A stretch of 64,000 nucleotides of DNA, taken from SXXZ01 sp041177965. GTDB taxonomy: Bacteria > Verrucomicrobiota > Verrucomicrobiia > Limisphaerales > UBA9464. Below the pieces are notes generated by a model. The model was not told where the DNA came from, made no database searches, and saw only the letters and a list, made by a program, of their open reading frames with translations. The stretch lies in contig JBEGWF010000102.1 of NCBI GenBank assembly GCA_041177965.1, positions 1 to 64,000 of the forward strand, in the 5' to 3' direction. Position 1 is the stretch's first letter, and each line of letters starts with the position of its first letter. Of the stretch, positions 9,344 through 18,254 are shown piece by piece. The position numbers and the translations under genes were made by a program.

Positions 9344-10492
9344 GTGAAGATCCCACCTGTCCCCCGCCGAGCCAATCGGTTCCTCCGCCACCTGGGTCTC
9401 TGTGCCGGTGCGCTGATCCTCCTCGGCCTCGTGCCGTCCGCCCGGGCCCGAGAGCAGGCACGCCTCCGGACCCGCAACGTCATCCTTGTGACCACCGATG
9501 GACTCCGTCAGGAGGAGGTCTTCCATGGGGCGGAGGAGATCCTGATCTCCAGGCAGTACGGCAACGTGGGCAAGACCAATGAACTCAAGGCCGAGTTCTG
9601 GCGACCCGACCCCCGGCAGAGCCGCGAGGTGCTCTTTCCCTTCCTTTGGGGCACCGTCGCCAAACAGGGGCAGTTGCTGGGGAATCGACGGCTGGGTTCC
9701 GAGGTCCGGGTGACCAACGGGCGCAACTTCTCCTACCCGGGCTACAACGAGTTCCTCACCGGCATCGCCGATCCGAAGATCGACAGCAACGACAAGGTTC
9801 TCAACGCCAACACCAACGTCTTCGAGTGGCTCAACACCCGCCCCGGCTACCGGGGTAGGGTGGCGGCGGTGGTGAATTGGGACGTTTTGCCGTGGATCTT
9901 GAACGGGCCGAGGGCGCGATTCCCGATCTGGAGCGGTTTCGAGGTGCCCCCGGGCACGCGCCGGATGCCGGTGCCGCGCGCCCTCGACGAGATGGTCGAA
10001 CACGGCAGCCACGTCTGGTCCGGGGTGCTGCTCGACACCTTCGTCCGTCACGCGGCCTTCCATGCGATCGACACGGTCAAGCCCCGGGCGCTCTACGTGT
10101 CCTACGGCGAGACCGACGACTGGGCCCACGAGGGGCATTACGAGCGTTACCTGCGCTCGGCCCACGCCTTCGATCGGTTTCTGGGCGATCTGTGGAAGCG
10201 GGTCCAATCCCTGCCGCAGTACCGTGACAAGACCAGCCTGGTGATCACGGCCGACCACGGTCGCGGGCCGGCGCCGGTGGCCTGGAAGAATCATGGCCGC
10301 GAGATCGCCGACTCGGCCTACCTCTGGATGGCCGTGATCGGTCCCGACACCCCGGCGCTCGGGGAACGGCGGGATCACGCGTTGGTGAGACAGTCCCAGG
10401 TGGCGGCCACCGTCGCGGCCCTGCTGGGTGAGGATTTCGTCGCAGCCAGTCCCCGATCGGCTCCGGCGGTGGCCGAGGTGTCGGGCCGCTGA
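9344..10492 (+). CDS. exported alkaline-phosphatase-superfamily phosphodiesterase/sulfatase-like protein
   Basis: 382 residues from a GTG start at 9344, chosen because it places a classic signal peptide (RRANRFLRHLGLCAGALIL, cleavage after SARA) at the N-terminus. In-frame ATG codons at 9224 and further upstream would put the signal segment 40-odd residues inside the protein. Motifs of the alkaline phosphatase superfamily: strand plus metal-binding Asp in NVILVTTDGLRQ (D52), a middle block VSYGETDDWAHEGHYERY with Asp/His ligands, and VITADHGRG. The substrate is not evident; type I phosphodiesterase/nucleotide pyrophosphatase-like enzymes are the closest pattern. Transcribed divergently from the PSD1 gene. 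Confidence 0.75.
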   Translation: MKIPPVPRRANRFLRHLGLCAGALILLGLVPSARAREQARLRTRNVILVTTDGLRQEEVFHGAEEILISRQYGNVGKTNELKAEFWRPDPRQSREVLFPFLWGTVAKQGQLLGNRRLGSEVRVTNGRNFSYPGYNEFLTGIADPKIDSNDKVLNANTNVFEWLNTRPGYRGRVAAVVNWDVLPWILNGPRARFPIWSGFEVPPGTRRMPVPRALDEMVEHGSHVWSGVLLDTFVRHAAFHAIDTVKPRALYVSYGETDDWAHEGHYERYLRSAHAFDRFLGDLWKRVQSLPQYRDKTSLVITADHGRGPAPVAWKNHGREIADSAYLWMAVIGPDTPALGERRDHALVRQSQVAATVAALLGEDFVAASPRSAPAVAEVSGR

Positions 10493-10611
10493 GGAAGCGG
10501 GCCGACTCCTCGGATGCGGGCATCGTCGCCCCGGGTCCGGCTTCCGACTCTCGTGGAGAGCCCGGAGGACGGGGCTTCGCAGCTCGGCGGGTTTCTGATC
10601 TTCTCGACCCC

Positions 10612-11880
10612 ATGAATCTCCTGGGTCTCTTCCGGTCGTGTACCGCCCTCGGAATCCTCATGGCGGTCTGGGGGACGGGGTTCGCCCTGCGGGCGGCGGA
10701 CGATGTCCGCAAGCCGGTGGCGGTGTTGACCACGGTGTACCGGCACAATTCCCACGCCGATGTCATCGCCAGTCGTTTGGTCCTGACGGACATGCTCGAT
10801 GGCACGGGCAAGGATTCCCCGCTGCGGATGGCCTCGGCGTATGTGGAGCAGCGGCCGCCCAACGACATCAGCCGACTCCTGGCCGCCTCCCATCGGTTCC
10901 GTATCGCCACCAACATCGCCGACGCCTTGACCCTCGGTACCGGCAAGCTGGCGGTGGAAGGGGTGCTGTTGATCGCTGAGCATGGCGACTACCCCCGATC
11001 GGCCACCGGCAACACCCGGTATCCGAAGCGTCGTTTCTGGGACGAGACCGTGGCGGTCTTCCGCCAGAGCGGGCGGGTGGTGCCGGTCTTCGTGGACAAG
11101 CACCTCGCCGACAACTGGGAGGATGCCCGTCATATCCACGATACGGCCCTCGAGATGGGCATCCCGCTGATGGCCGGTTCTTCGGTGCCGGGTTCGTGGC
11201 GATTTCCGGCGGTGGATGTCCCCCGCGGAGAGGCCCTCGACGAGGTGCTGGTCCTCACCTACGGATCCACCGATCATTACGGATTCCATGCGCTTGAATG
11301 TCTCCAGGCCTTGACGGAGCAGCGTCGGGGCGGCGAGACGGGCATCCGATCGGTGCGATCGGTGCAGGGGAACGACGTCTGGCGGCGGTTGGAGGGCGGT
11401 GGAATGCCGAAGGACCTCGCCGAAGCGGCCCTGCGCACCCTGGTCGACCCGGCCCCGGCGCTGCAGGATCTCCCGAAGCGCGTCGAGAAGCCCATCCTCT
11501 GGCAGGTCGAGTATGCCGACGGACTGAAGGCCTCGGTGCTCGAATGGAACGGAGCCATCCAGGGATGGGCCGGCGCCTGGCGGACCCGGGGTGCCGATCG
11601 TCGGGTTTCGGCCGCTCGCTTCTGGACGCAGGAGGCCCGCCCGGCGGCGCACTTCACGCTGCTGCTCAACGGCATCGAGCGCATGATGCTCTCGGGCAAA
11701 CCGTCGTGGCGCGCCGAGCGAACCCTGATGACGAGCGGCCTGCTCGATGCGCTGCTGCAGGCCGGGGTGAGGGGCGACCGCCCCCTGGAGACTCCGTGGC
11801 TCAACTGGGGCTACGCCTCGGACTGGCGTTGGCAACAACCTCCCCCGGCTCCCCCGAGCCGTCCCTGGGGCGAGCAATGA
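10612..11880 (+). CDS. secreted protein of unknown function
   Basis: 422 residues with a signal peptide (SCTALGILMAVWGTGFALRA at residues ~9-28). The mature part begins with a Rossmann-like strand (KPVAVLTTVYRHNSHADVIASRLVLTDML) followed by further beta-alpha units (LAVEGVLLIAEHGDYP, SGRVVPVFVDKHL, MGIPLMAGSSVPGSWRFP), and a mixed C-terminal half. The motif YRHNSHADVIASR resembles the start of secreted Gfo/Idh-like proteins of PVC bacteria, but the GxGxxG dinucleotide motif is not present. It lies 119 bp after the phosphatase-superfamily gene on the same strand, so they may be expressed together. I do not recognise the family. Confidence 0.7.
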   Translation: MNLLGLFRSCTALGILMAVWGTGFALRAADDVRKPVAVLTTVYRHNSHADVIASRLVLTDMLDGTGKDSPLRMASAYVEQRPPNDISRLLAASHRFRIATNIADALTLGTGKLAVEGVLLIAEHGDYPRSATGNTRYPKRRFWDETVAVFRQSGRVVPVFVDKHLADNWEDARHIHDTALEMGIPLMAGSSVPGSWRFPAVDVPRGEALDEVLVLTYGSTDHYGFHALECLQALTEQRRGGETGIRSVRSVQGNDVWRRLEGGGMPKDLAEAALRTLVDPAPALQDLPKRVEKPILWQVEYADGLKASVLEWNGAIQGWAGAWRTRGADRRVSAARFWTQEARPAAHFTLLLNGIERMMLSGKPSWRAERTLMTSGLLDALLQAGVRGDRPLETPWLNWGYASDWRWQQPPPAPPSRPWGEQ

Positions 11881-11914
11881 GTCCCGCGGCAGGTCGGCCT
11901 CCGGGTGGCCAGCG

Positions 11915-13024
11915 GTGCGCCGCTTGGGCTTTGATGGAGGCCCGGGATCCGGTAGCGTGAAGGCGTTGAACGCCCGCAAGCCACGCCTGAGCATCATCGT
12001 TCTGAACTACAACGGAGCGCGCTGGTTGGATCGTTGCGTGGATTCGCTCCGCGGACAGACCGTCCTGGGTCAGTTCGAACTGCTCCTCGCCGACAATCGG
12101 TCCACCGACGGATCCGACCTCCAGGCGCGCCGGTTGATGGGCGATTTCCCCGGGGGGCGCTTCATCGACAACGGCGGAAACCTCGGGTTCTGCGAGGGCA
12201 ACAACCGTCCGGCGGAGACGGCGATGGGGGATTGGTTGCTGTTCCTCAACAACGACACCTGGCTGGAGCCCGACTGCCTGGAGAAGCTCCTGCAGGGAGC
12301 CGAGGCCTCGGGGGCCGAAGCGGCGATGCCCCTCGTGATGAACTATGCCGACGACTCCTTCCAGAGCCTCGGGATCCGCGGGTTGGATCCGTTCGGTTGG
12401 GGAAGCCATTTCGCCTCGCTTCCATCCGTGGAGGGGCCGGTGGAGATCCTCGCCCCGAATGGTTGCGCCCTGCTCATCCGCGCGGAGGTCTTTCGTGCGC
12501 TTGGCGGGTTCGACCCGGTGTTCTTCATGTACGCCGATGAACTCGATCTCGGACTGCGTCTGTGGGTGTCGGGTGGCCGTGCGGTGGGATTGCCGGGTGC
12601 GCGGATGCATCATCGCGGTGCCGCGAACGTGAATCCCGCCGGCGACGGCACCGTGCAGGAGATCCGCACCAGCATCAGCACACGCTTCCATTCGAATCGC
12701 AATTCGCTGCTGGCATTGCTCAAGTCCGGCGGGCCGGGGCTGTCGTGTCTGGCGGTTCTCCAGGTGGTCCTCATCCTGGCCGAGGGGATGGTGGCCGGGG
12801 CGCTGTCGCGGAGTTGGACGGTCTTCCGTCGGGGTTATCTCGCGGCGCTCGCCGACGCCTGGCGTCTCCGAGACCATTGGCGCGCGGAACGCCATCGCAT
12901 CCGGTCGACCCGCCGTCGGGGAGAGTTCGAGCTCCTCCGACGTTTCCTCACCGTGCGTCCGCAGCGATGGGATGAACTCCAACGGATCCGTCGGATGGGC
13001 ATCCCCAAGATATCCCCCCGCTGA
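11915..13024 (+). CDS. family 2 glycosyltransferase
   Basis: 369 residues starting at GTG 11915; a second GTG at 11957 (VKALNARKPRLSIIVLNYNG) is equally plausible. It has the GT-A fold of rhamnosyl- and galactofuranosyl-transferase-like GT2 enzymes: SIIVLNYNGARWLDRCVDSL, LLADNRSTDGS (nucleotide binding), NGGNLGFCEGNN, the LLFLNNDTWL block in which the NDT takes the DXD place, and ALGGFDPVFFMYADELDLGLRL with the ED-type catalytic acid. The C-terminal 130 residues carry one hydrophobic stretch (LAVLQVVLILAEGMVAGAL) and a basic tail, suggesting membrane association. It faces the dTDP-rhamnose genes, whose product could be its donor; that is inference. Confidence 0.88.
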   Translation: MRRLGFDGGPGSGSVKALNARKPRLSIIVLNYNGARWLDRCVDSLRGQTVLGQFELLLADNRSTDGSDLQARRLMGDFPGGRFIDNGGNLGFCEGNNRPAETAMGDWLLFLNNDTWLEPDCLEKLLQGAEASGAEAAMPLVMNYADDSFQSLGIRGLDPFGWGSHFASLPSVEGPVEILAPNGCALLIRAEVFRALGGFDPVFFMYADELDLGLRLWVSGGRAVGLPGARMHHRGAANVNPAGDGTVQEIRTSISTRFHSNRNSLLALLKSGGPGLSCLAVLQVVLILAEGMVAGALSRSWTVFRRGYLAALADAWRLRDHWRAERHRIRSTRRRGEFELLRRFLTVRPQRWDELQRIRRMGIPKISPR

Positions 13025-13120
13025 TCGTCCGAAGGACTCCGATTTGCCTGGAACCCCGCGGCGAGGCGCGGTCTCGGTCGGCTTCACGGTAGGGTCGCCT
13101 GGCGGGTGTCCCGGCGCCTG

Positions 13121-14002
13121 TCAGTGCTCCGTCAGGAACTTCTTGAGGTACGCGCCGTAGCTCGATTTGCCGAGTCGTGCGATCGAGGCCTCGAGGCTCG
13201 TGCGGTCGAGCCAGCCCTGCCGGAAAGCGATCTCCTCGAGGCACGCGATCTTCAGGCCCTGCCGGTTCTCGATGACCGACACGAACTGCCCGGCCTCGAG
13301 CAGGGAATCGTGCGTGCCGGTGTCGAGCCAGGCGGTGCCCCGGCCCAGGAGTTCGACGTGGAGGTCTCCGCGCTCGAGATACAGTCGATTGAGGTCGGTG
13401 ATCTCGAGTTCGCCGCGCCCGGAGGGTTTCAGGCTTCGCGACAGCCGAACGACATCCGCGTCGTAGAAATAGATGCCGGGAATGGCGTAGTTGGATTTGG
13501 GAACCGCGGGCTTCTCCTCGAGGGAGACCACCCTGCCGTCCCCGTCGAATTCAACCACGCCGTAGCTCCTGGGATCGGCGACGTGGTAACCGAACACCGT
13601 GGCCCCGGTGCCGCGTTGGCTGGCGTGTTCCAGGGATCGGGCGAGTCCGTGCCCGTAGAAGAGGTTGTCGCCCAGCACCAGGGTGGCGGGTTCGTCCTTC
13701 AGGAAACCGGCGTCGTCCGCGATGTGGAACGCCTGGGCGAGGCCGTCGGGACTGGGTTGCTCCGCATAGGTCAGCGACACACCGAAGTGGGAGCCGTCGC
13801 CCAGCAGACGGCGGAACAGCGGCAGATCGGTCGGCGTGGAGATGATCAGGATGTCCCGGATGCCGGCGAGCATGAGGACCGACAGCGGATAGTAGACCAT
13901 CGGCTTGTCATACACCGGCATCAGCTGCTTCGAGACGGCGATGGTCAGCGGGAAGAGGCGGGTGCCGGAGCCACCGGCGAGGACGATGCCTTTGCGTTTC
14001 AT
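13121..14002 (-). CDS. rmlA: glucose-1-phosphate thymidylyltransferase
   Basis: 293 residues, the standard length. It makes dTDP-glucose from dTTP and glucose-1-phosphate in the cytoplasm, the first step toward dTDP-L-rhamnose. Signature blocks: nucleotide-binding GIVLAGGSGTRLFPLT (5-20), SKQLMPVYDKPMVYYPLSVLM (24-44), LGDNLFYGHGL, YGVVEFDGDGRVVSLEEKP, IPGIYFYDADVV, GELEITDLNRLYL and WLDTGTHDSL. Start chosen at the ATG giving MKRKGIVLAGG. The frame continues upstream but only as an Arg/Pro-rich shadow of rmlB. It sits 44 bp downstream of rmlB and is the last gene of a three-gene minus-strand operon. Confidence 0.97.
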   Translation of the reverse strand: MKRKGIVLAGGSGTRLFPLTIAVSKQLMPVYDKPMVYYPLSVLMLAGIRDILIISTPTDLPLFRRLLGDGSHFGVSLTYAEQPSPDGLAQAFHIADDAGFLKDEPATLVLGDNLFYGHGLARSLEHASQRGTGATVFGYHVADPRSYGVVEFDGDGRVVSLEEKPAVPKSNYAIPGIYFYDADVVRLSRSLKPSGRGELEITDLNRLYLERGDLHVELLGRGTAWLDTGTHDSLLEAGQFVSVIENRQGLKIACLEEIAFRQGWLDRTSLEASIARLGKSSYGAYLKKFLTEH

Positions 14003-14046
14003 GGTCGTGTCGTTGCAGGGAGGGGTGGAAGGACGATGGGAAAGGC

Positions 14047-15114
14047 TCAGGCGCCGGTTCCGAGGCGCTCGCGGGCGTATCTCCGGGCGGTGATCTCGGC
14101 GGCCCAATCCCGATGGGCGAGGTACCAGTCGACGGTCTTCTCGATGCCGGTGTCGAAATTCTCCTTCGGCGACCAGCCGAGTTCGCGCCGGATCTTGGTG
14201 CTGTCGATCGCATAGCGGCGGTCGTGGCCGGGTCGATCCGCGACATGGGTGATCTGCAAGGCGTAGGAAAGACCGTCGGCCCGCGGCGACTTCCGGTCGA
14301 GCAGGGAGCAGATGCGCGTCACGATCTCGATGTTGGCGCGCTCGTTGAGCCCGCCGACGTTGTAGGTCTCTCCCTCGCGGCCATGGTTCAGCGCCAGCCA
14401 GATGGCCGTGGCGTGGTCTTCGACATAGAGCCAATCCCGGATCTGTCGGCCGTCGCCGTACACCGGCAGCGGCTTCCCCTCGAGGGCATTGAGGATCATC
14501 AGGGGGATGAGCTTCTCCGGGAAGTGGTACGGCCCGTAGTTGTTGGAGCAGTTGGTGGTGATGGTCGGGAATCCATAGGTGTGTTGGAACGCCCGAACGA
14601 GATGGTCGCTGGCCGCTTTCGAGGCCGCATAGGGGGAATTGGGTTCGTAGGGGCGCTCCTCGTTCCACGGCTCGTCGGTGGCGCCCAGGGTGCCGTACAC
14701 CTCGTCGGTGGAGACGTGGAGGAAGCGGAACGCGCCCTTCCGCGCTCCGGGAAGCCCGGACCAGTGCTGCTTCGCGCAGTTCAGCAGGCGGAGCGTTCCG
14801 ATGACGTTGGTCTGGAAGAACGGCTCGGGCGAATCGATGGATCGGTCGACATGCGACTCGGCGGCGAAGTGGATGACCGCGTCGATCTGGTGTTCGCCGA
14901 GCAGCTGGGCGACCAGGGCGGTGTCGCCGATGTCGCCATGGACGAAGACGTAGCGGGGGTCGTGGGCGACGTCGGCCATGTTCGCGGGATTTCCCGCGTA
15001 GGTGAGGGCGTCGAGGTTCACGATCCGGGTCAGGGGCGAGCCCTTCTCGAGCAGCCGCTGCCGGATGAAATTGGAACCGATGAAGCCGGCACCGCCGGTG
15101 ACGAGGAGTTTCAT
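14047..15114 (-). CDS. rmlB: dTDP-glucose 4,6-dehydratase
   Basis: 355 residues. Extended SDR enzyme converting dTDP-glucose to dTDP-4-keto-6-deoxyglucose using bound NAD. Visible motifs: LVTGGAGFIGSNF (Rossmann loop, 4-16), NLDALTYAGN, HFAAESHVDRSID, the catalytic block LHVSTDEVYGTLG (Thr-Asp-Glu), YAASKAASDHLVRA (Tyr/Lys of YxxxK), TNCSNNYGPYHFPEKLIPL, GDGRQIRDWLYVEDH and YNVGG. Lies 57 bp after the NRS/ER-like gene and 44 bp before rmlA, same strand. Confidence 0.97.
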   Translation of the reverse strand: MKLLVTGGAGFIGSNFIRQRLLEKGSPLTRIVNLDALTYAGNPANMADVAHDPRYVFVHGDIGDTALVAQLLGEHQIDAVIHFAAESHVDRSIDSPEPFFQTNVIGTLRLLNCAKQHWSGLPGARKGAFRFLHVSTDEVYGTLGATDEPWNEERPYEPNSPYAASKAASDHLVRAFQHTYGFPTITTNCSNNYGPYHFPEKLIPLMILNALEGKPLPVYGDGRQIRDWLYVEDHATAIWLALNHGREGETYNVGGLNERANIEIVTRICSLLDRKSPRADGLSYALQITHVADRPGHDRRYAIDSTKIRRELGWSPKENFDTGIEKTVDWYLAHRDWAAEITARRYARERLGTGA

Positions 15115-15171
15115 GAGCGGGGAGCGCTGGGGGTGACTGGGTTGGAGAGGATCACGGGGCGTCTGGGAAGG

Positions 15172-16047
15172 TCATCCCTGGGAGCGTTGCCAGCGACGGA
15201 GATCGCGTGCGATCGCCTCGTGCACCTCGGTCATCCGGATGCCGACCGAGGCCAGCTTGGCGGAACTCAACACGCAGTTCGACCGCGGTGTCTTGGCCGC
15301 GATCTCCATGAACTCCGACTCGTCCTTGAAGAAATGGTAGTCCTTCTTCTGGACGCCGCTGGCGAGGATGTGCTCCACGACCTGCCGTGTGGTCACCCGT
15401 CCGGGATTGGTGACGTTGTATTTTCCGAAGGGGACGCGTCTCTCCCAGCAGGCCAGCGTGGCCGAGGCGAACTCCTGGAGCTGCGAGATGGAGTTGGTGG
15501 CCTCGAGCAGTCGCTGGTACCGCATGAGCTTGCTGAGGTAGTTCCGGGAGCCATCCCGATGATCGAACGGGATGCGGAGGCGCCAGATGTAGACCTCGGG
15601 CGCGTCGGCGAGCACCTCCTCGCCGAGGGCCTTGGTTCCGCTGTAGAAGGAGCAGTTGTCCTGGCGGAAGGTGAAATTCGGAGCGTCCTCCTCGGTGAAA
15701 CCGGATCCGTCGGCACGGCTTCCGGTGTAGATGCAGCCGGAGGACACGTGGCCCCAAGGGACACCGGCGGCGGCGCAGGCCTCGGCGATGCGGCCCGGAA
15801 GCACGGCGTTGCCGTCGAGGCAATCGGCCTTGTGGAGCTCGCAGGCGTCGACGTTGGGCTTGCCGGTGTAGCCGGCGGCATTGATGAGGAAGGCCGGTTT
15901 GTCGGCTCGCAGCGCGGCCAGGAGCGTCGCCGGATCGGCATAATTCACCTCGGCCCGCGCGAGGCTGCGAAACGCGATGCCCTTCTGTTCCAGAAGCTCC
16001 TGGTAGGCCCGGCCCACGTAACCGGAGCCGCCGAGTAGGTAGATCAT
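15172..16047 (-). CDS. NRS/ER-like NAD(P)-dependent sugar-nucleotide 3,5-epimerase/4-reductase
   Basis: 291 residues from the ATG giving MIYLLGGSGYVG; a GG-rich dinucleotide loop at 6-12 and catalytic Y135-S-G-T-K139 identify an extended SDR. Several blocks read more like the plant nucleotide-rhamnose synthase/epimerase-reductase (UER1, C-terminal half of RHM) than like bacterial RmlD: NAAGYTGKPNVDACELHK, SSGCIYTG, GFTEEDAPNF, RLRIPFDHRDGSRNYLSKL, YNVTNPGRVT and PRSNCVLSSAKL. Those enzymes perform both the 3,5-epimerisation and the 4-reduction. First gene of the operon with rmlB and rmlA, and no rmlC is present in the operon, which fits a bifunctional role. That the donor is dTDP- rather than UDP-linked is inferred from rmlA/rmlB. 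Confidence 0.8.
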   Translation of the reverse strand: MIYLLGGSGYVGRAYQELLEQKGIAFRSLARAEVNYADPATLLAALRADKPAFLINAAGYTGKPNVDACELHKADCLDGNAVLPGRIAEACAAAGVPWGHVSSGCIYTGSRADGSGFTEEDAPNFTFRQDNCSFYSGTKALGEEVLADAPEVYIWRLRIPFDHRDGSRNYLSKLMRYQRLLEATNSISQLQEFASATLACWERRVPFGKYNVTNPGRVTTRQVVEHILASGVQKKDYHFFKDESEFMEIAAKTPRSNCVLSSAKLASVGIRMTEVHEAIARDLRRWQRSQG

Positions 16048-16258
16048 GTTGAGATGCGGCCAAAAGGGATTCTTTTGGCGGACCGGGAACAAGGCTTTTT
16101 GTGGGTAGGGGAGATGGAGGCCGGTGCTCCGGTTGCCGGATCATGTCGTGCCTGACGCCTTTTCGGACGGGTTTGAAGCCCAGATTTGATCGGCCCTCGC
16201 GTCTGCGGACATCGCCGGCCCCGCAGATGCCTCCGGCCGGGGAGGGGGCCTGGAAACG

Positions 16259-16287
16259 AAAAAACCGCGATTTCTCGCGGTTTTTTT
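16259..16287. terminator. bidirectional Rho-independent terminator
   Basis: An inverted repeat AAAAACCGCGA / TCGCGGTTTTT around a TTTC loop, with A- and T-tracts on both sides so it works in either direction. It lies immediately after the 3' end of the minus-strand tRNA-Leu gene (5 bp beyond its encoded CCA) and is evidently its terminator. Confidence 0.85.
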
Positions 16288-16291
16288 AAAG

Positions 16292-16377
16292 TGGTGCCGG
16301 CGGAGGGACTCGAACCCCCACGCCCTTCCGGGCAACAGATTTTGAGTCTATCGCGTCTGCCATTTCGCCACGCCGGC
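16292..16377 (-). tRNA. tRNA-Leu (anticodon CAA)
   Basis: An 86-nt cloverleaf with encoded CCA on the minus strand. Acceptor stem GCCGGCG/CGCCGGC, discriminator A, D-arm with GGCAGACGC, anticodon stem ATAGA/TCTGT around loop CTCAAAA (anticodon CAA, reading UUG), a long class II variable arm (GTTGCCCGGAAGGGCGTG) typical of Leu, and T-arm GGGGGTTCGAGTCCCTC. The start of the exosortase gene lies about 100 bp away on the other strand. Confidence 0.95.
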
Positions 16378-16475
16378 ATGGTCGTGCGACCGAGAGGAGA
16401 CCGTAGGACCCGGGTCCCCGCATTGGCAATTCAAACCTTTCGGGGCGATTGCCGCGCGGGAGGGTCTCCGGTTCA

Positions 16476-17417
16476 ATGGGGGGGATGGATGCCGAGAAGA
16501 CGACAATGGGTCCGGCACCGGTGCCCGCCGGCCTCCGTGCGCGCGCCCCGGTGTCCGCGTGGTTGCCGTTGGCGGTGTTCGTGGGTTGGTGGATCTACAG
16601 CCTGCAGTTCCTCTGGCACGATCAGGAGGAGCATCGCTTCGGCTACCTGGTGGTGGTGCTGGTGGCGTTCCTGATGTGGGAGCGATGGGAGACACGCCCC
16701 AAGGACGATGTCCCCGCTCCCGTGTGGAAGACCACGGCCTGGATGCTGGCAGGGTTTCCGCTGGTCCTCATGGCCGAGTTGTACCGCCACGCCCTGGCAC
16801 GGACGCCCGCCTCGGCCACCGCCCTGAGCCTGGGCACCGTGTGCTTCATCCATTCCACGGTTCTCCAGCAGTGGGGTCCGCGGACGCTGCGGCATTTCCG
16901 TTTCCCCATCCTGTTCGCCCTGGTCGCCGTGCCCCTTCCGGGCATCCTCTGGAACCCGGTCACGATGGGCCTGAAGGCTCTGGTCACCGCCATCAACGTG
17001 GAATTGCTCGGCCTGTGGGGCATTCCCGCCGAGCGGCAGGGAAGCGTGATCCAGTTGCCGAATTGCCGCGTGGGTGTCGACGAGGCCTGCAGCGGCATCC
17101 GGAGTCTCCAGTCGTCGCTCATGATGGCGCTGTTCCTCGGCGATCAGGCGCTCCGGCGGCCGGTGCTGCGCGCATTGCTCGTGGCCGGGGCGGTGGGTTG
17201 GGCGGTCATCGGGAACATCGGGCGCTCGTGGTACCTATCGCTGACCGCGCATCGCCATGGCACCGGGGCCCTCGAGGCGATCCATGACACCGCCGGTTGG
17301 AGCGTGCTGGCGGTCACCCTCGTGGGTTCGGCGGCGATGGTCTGGATCCTGGCCCGATGGGAATCGGCGGGGTTGCGGGCGGGAGCCCGACGACGGAAAG
17401 TCGCGCCGAATCCATGA
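16476..17417 (+). CDS. exosortase/archaeosortase family protein
   Basis: About 313 residues (start ATG 16476 after GGGAGGG; ATG 16485 is also possible). A polytopic inner-membrane cysteine transpeptidase that cleaves and re-attaches C-terminal sorting signals such as PEP-CTERM. Around eight hydrophobic segments are visible. The catalytic triad is in place: Cys in VDEACSGIRSLQSSL (~residue 205), Arg in GNIGRSWYL (~250) and His in AIHDTAGW (~268). None of the secreted proteins whose C-termini lie in this window shows a PEP-CTERM-like tripartite tail, so its substrates must be elsewhere. Its stop codon overlaps the start of the next gene by ATGA, implying translational coupling with an SDR enzyme. 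Confidence 0.92.
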   Translation: MGGMDAEKTTMGPAPVPAGLRARAPVSAWLPLAVFVGWWIYSLQFLWHDQEEHRFGYLVVVLVAFLMWERWETRPKDDVPAPVWKTTAWMLAGFPLVLMAELYRHALARTPASATALSLGTVCFIHSTVLQQWGPRTLRHFRFPILFALVAVPLPGILWNPVTMGLKALVTAINVELLGLWGIPAERQGSVIQLPNCRVGVDEACSGIRSLQSSLMMALFLGDQALRRPVLRALLVAGAVGWAVIGNIGRSWYLSLTAHRHGTGALEAIHDTAGWSVLAVTLVGSAAMVWILARWESAGLRAGARRRKVAPNP

Positions 17418-18151
17418 GGGCAGTTCTGATCACGGGGGCTTCGGGCGGCATCGGCCGCGCGCTGTGCTCCGCCTTCCTTTCGGCCGGTTGGCGCGTCGTG
17501 GCGACGGATGCGCCCGGGCGGACGCCTCCGGAGGGCACATCTCCCGTGCCGTGTTGCCTTGCCGATTACGCGGTCGACGCCGGAGTGCGCGACGGCTTCC
17601 GGGACCGGGTGCTGCAGGCGCTGGACGGGTCGCCGTTGGCGGCGTTGGTCAACAATGCTGCCGTGCAGCACTGCGGTACCACCGAGGCCGTGATCCCATC
17701 GGAGTGGCAGGCGACCTTGACGGTGAACGTGACCGCGCCGTTCCTGCTGGTGCAGAGCTTCCTGGGTCCGCTGGAGGCGGCCCGGGGTTCCGTGGTGCAG
17801 ATCACCAGCATCCACGCCACACAGACCAAGCCGGGATTCGTCGCCTATGCCACGAGCAAGGCGGCGCTGGCCGGATTGACCCGCGCCCTGGCGGTCGATC
17901 TGGGCGGGCGGGTGCGGGTGAACGCCATCGCACCGGCGGCGATCTCGACACCGATGCTCGAGGCGGGGTTCGAAGGCCGGCCGGAGTCGCGGGCCGAGTT
18001 GGATCGCTTCCATCCGGCGGGCCGCATCGGTCGTCCTGAAGAGGTGGCCCGGGCGGCCGTTTGGTTGGCATCGGAGGATTCCGGTTTCCTGACCGGGGCG
18101 ACTCTGGCGGTGGATGGGGCGCTGGGTGTGCGATTGCACGACCCGGTGTGA
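17414..18151 (+). CDS. short-chain dehydrogenase/reductase (SDR)
   Basis: 245 residues. Classical SDR: cofactor loop TGASGGIG at 7-14, LVNNAAVQ, structural N in NVTAPF, catalytic Ser in QITSIHA, and Y145-ATS-K149. The C-terminal WLASEDSGFLTGATLAVDGAL is the usual end of FabG-like and sugar-alcohol-type enzymes. Substrate unknown. The start ATG shares ATGA with the stop of the exosortase gene. A gap of 103 bp separates it from the Tat-exported isomerase-like gene. Confidence 0.92.
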   Translation: MRAVLITGASGGIGRALCSAFLSAGWRVVATDAPGRTPPEGTSPVPCCLADYAVDAGVRDGFRDRVLQALDGSPLAALVNNAAVQHCGTTEAVIPSEWQATLTVNVTAPFLLVQSFLGPLEAARGSVVQITSIHATQTKPGFVAYATSKAALAGLTRALAVDLGGRVRVNAIAPAAISTPMLEAGFEGRPESRAELDRFHPAGRIGRPEEVARAAVWLASEDSGFLTGATLAVDGALGVRLHDPV

Positions 18152-18254
18152 GGGTGGCCCGGATGCTTGTCCGGGCGGGCGAATCCCCGGTTTCCGCGGT
18201 CCGGGAGCGTTTTCATGGTTTCCGCCGATGCCCGACCGGCGTTGAATACCGCGC

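Noticed and set aside
10480..10535. Hairpin GTCGGGCCGC/GCGGGCCGAC around the stop of the phosphatase-superfamily gene as terminator
   Set aside because: One central mismatch, overlaps coding sequence, and no T tract follows.
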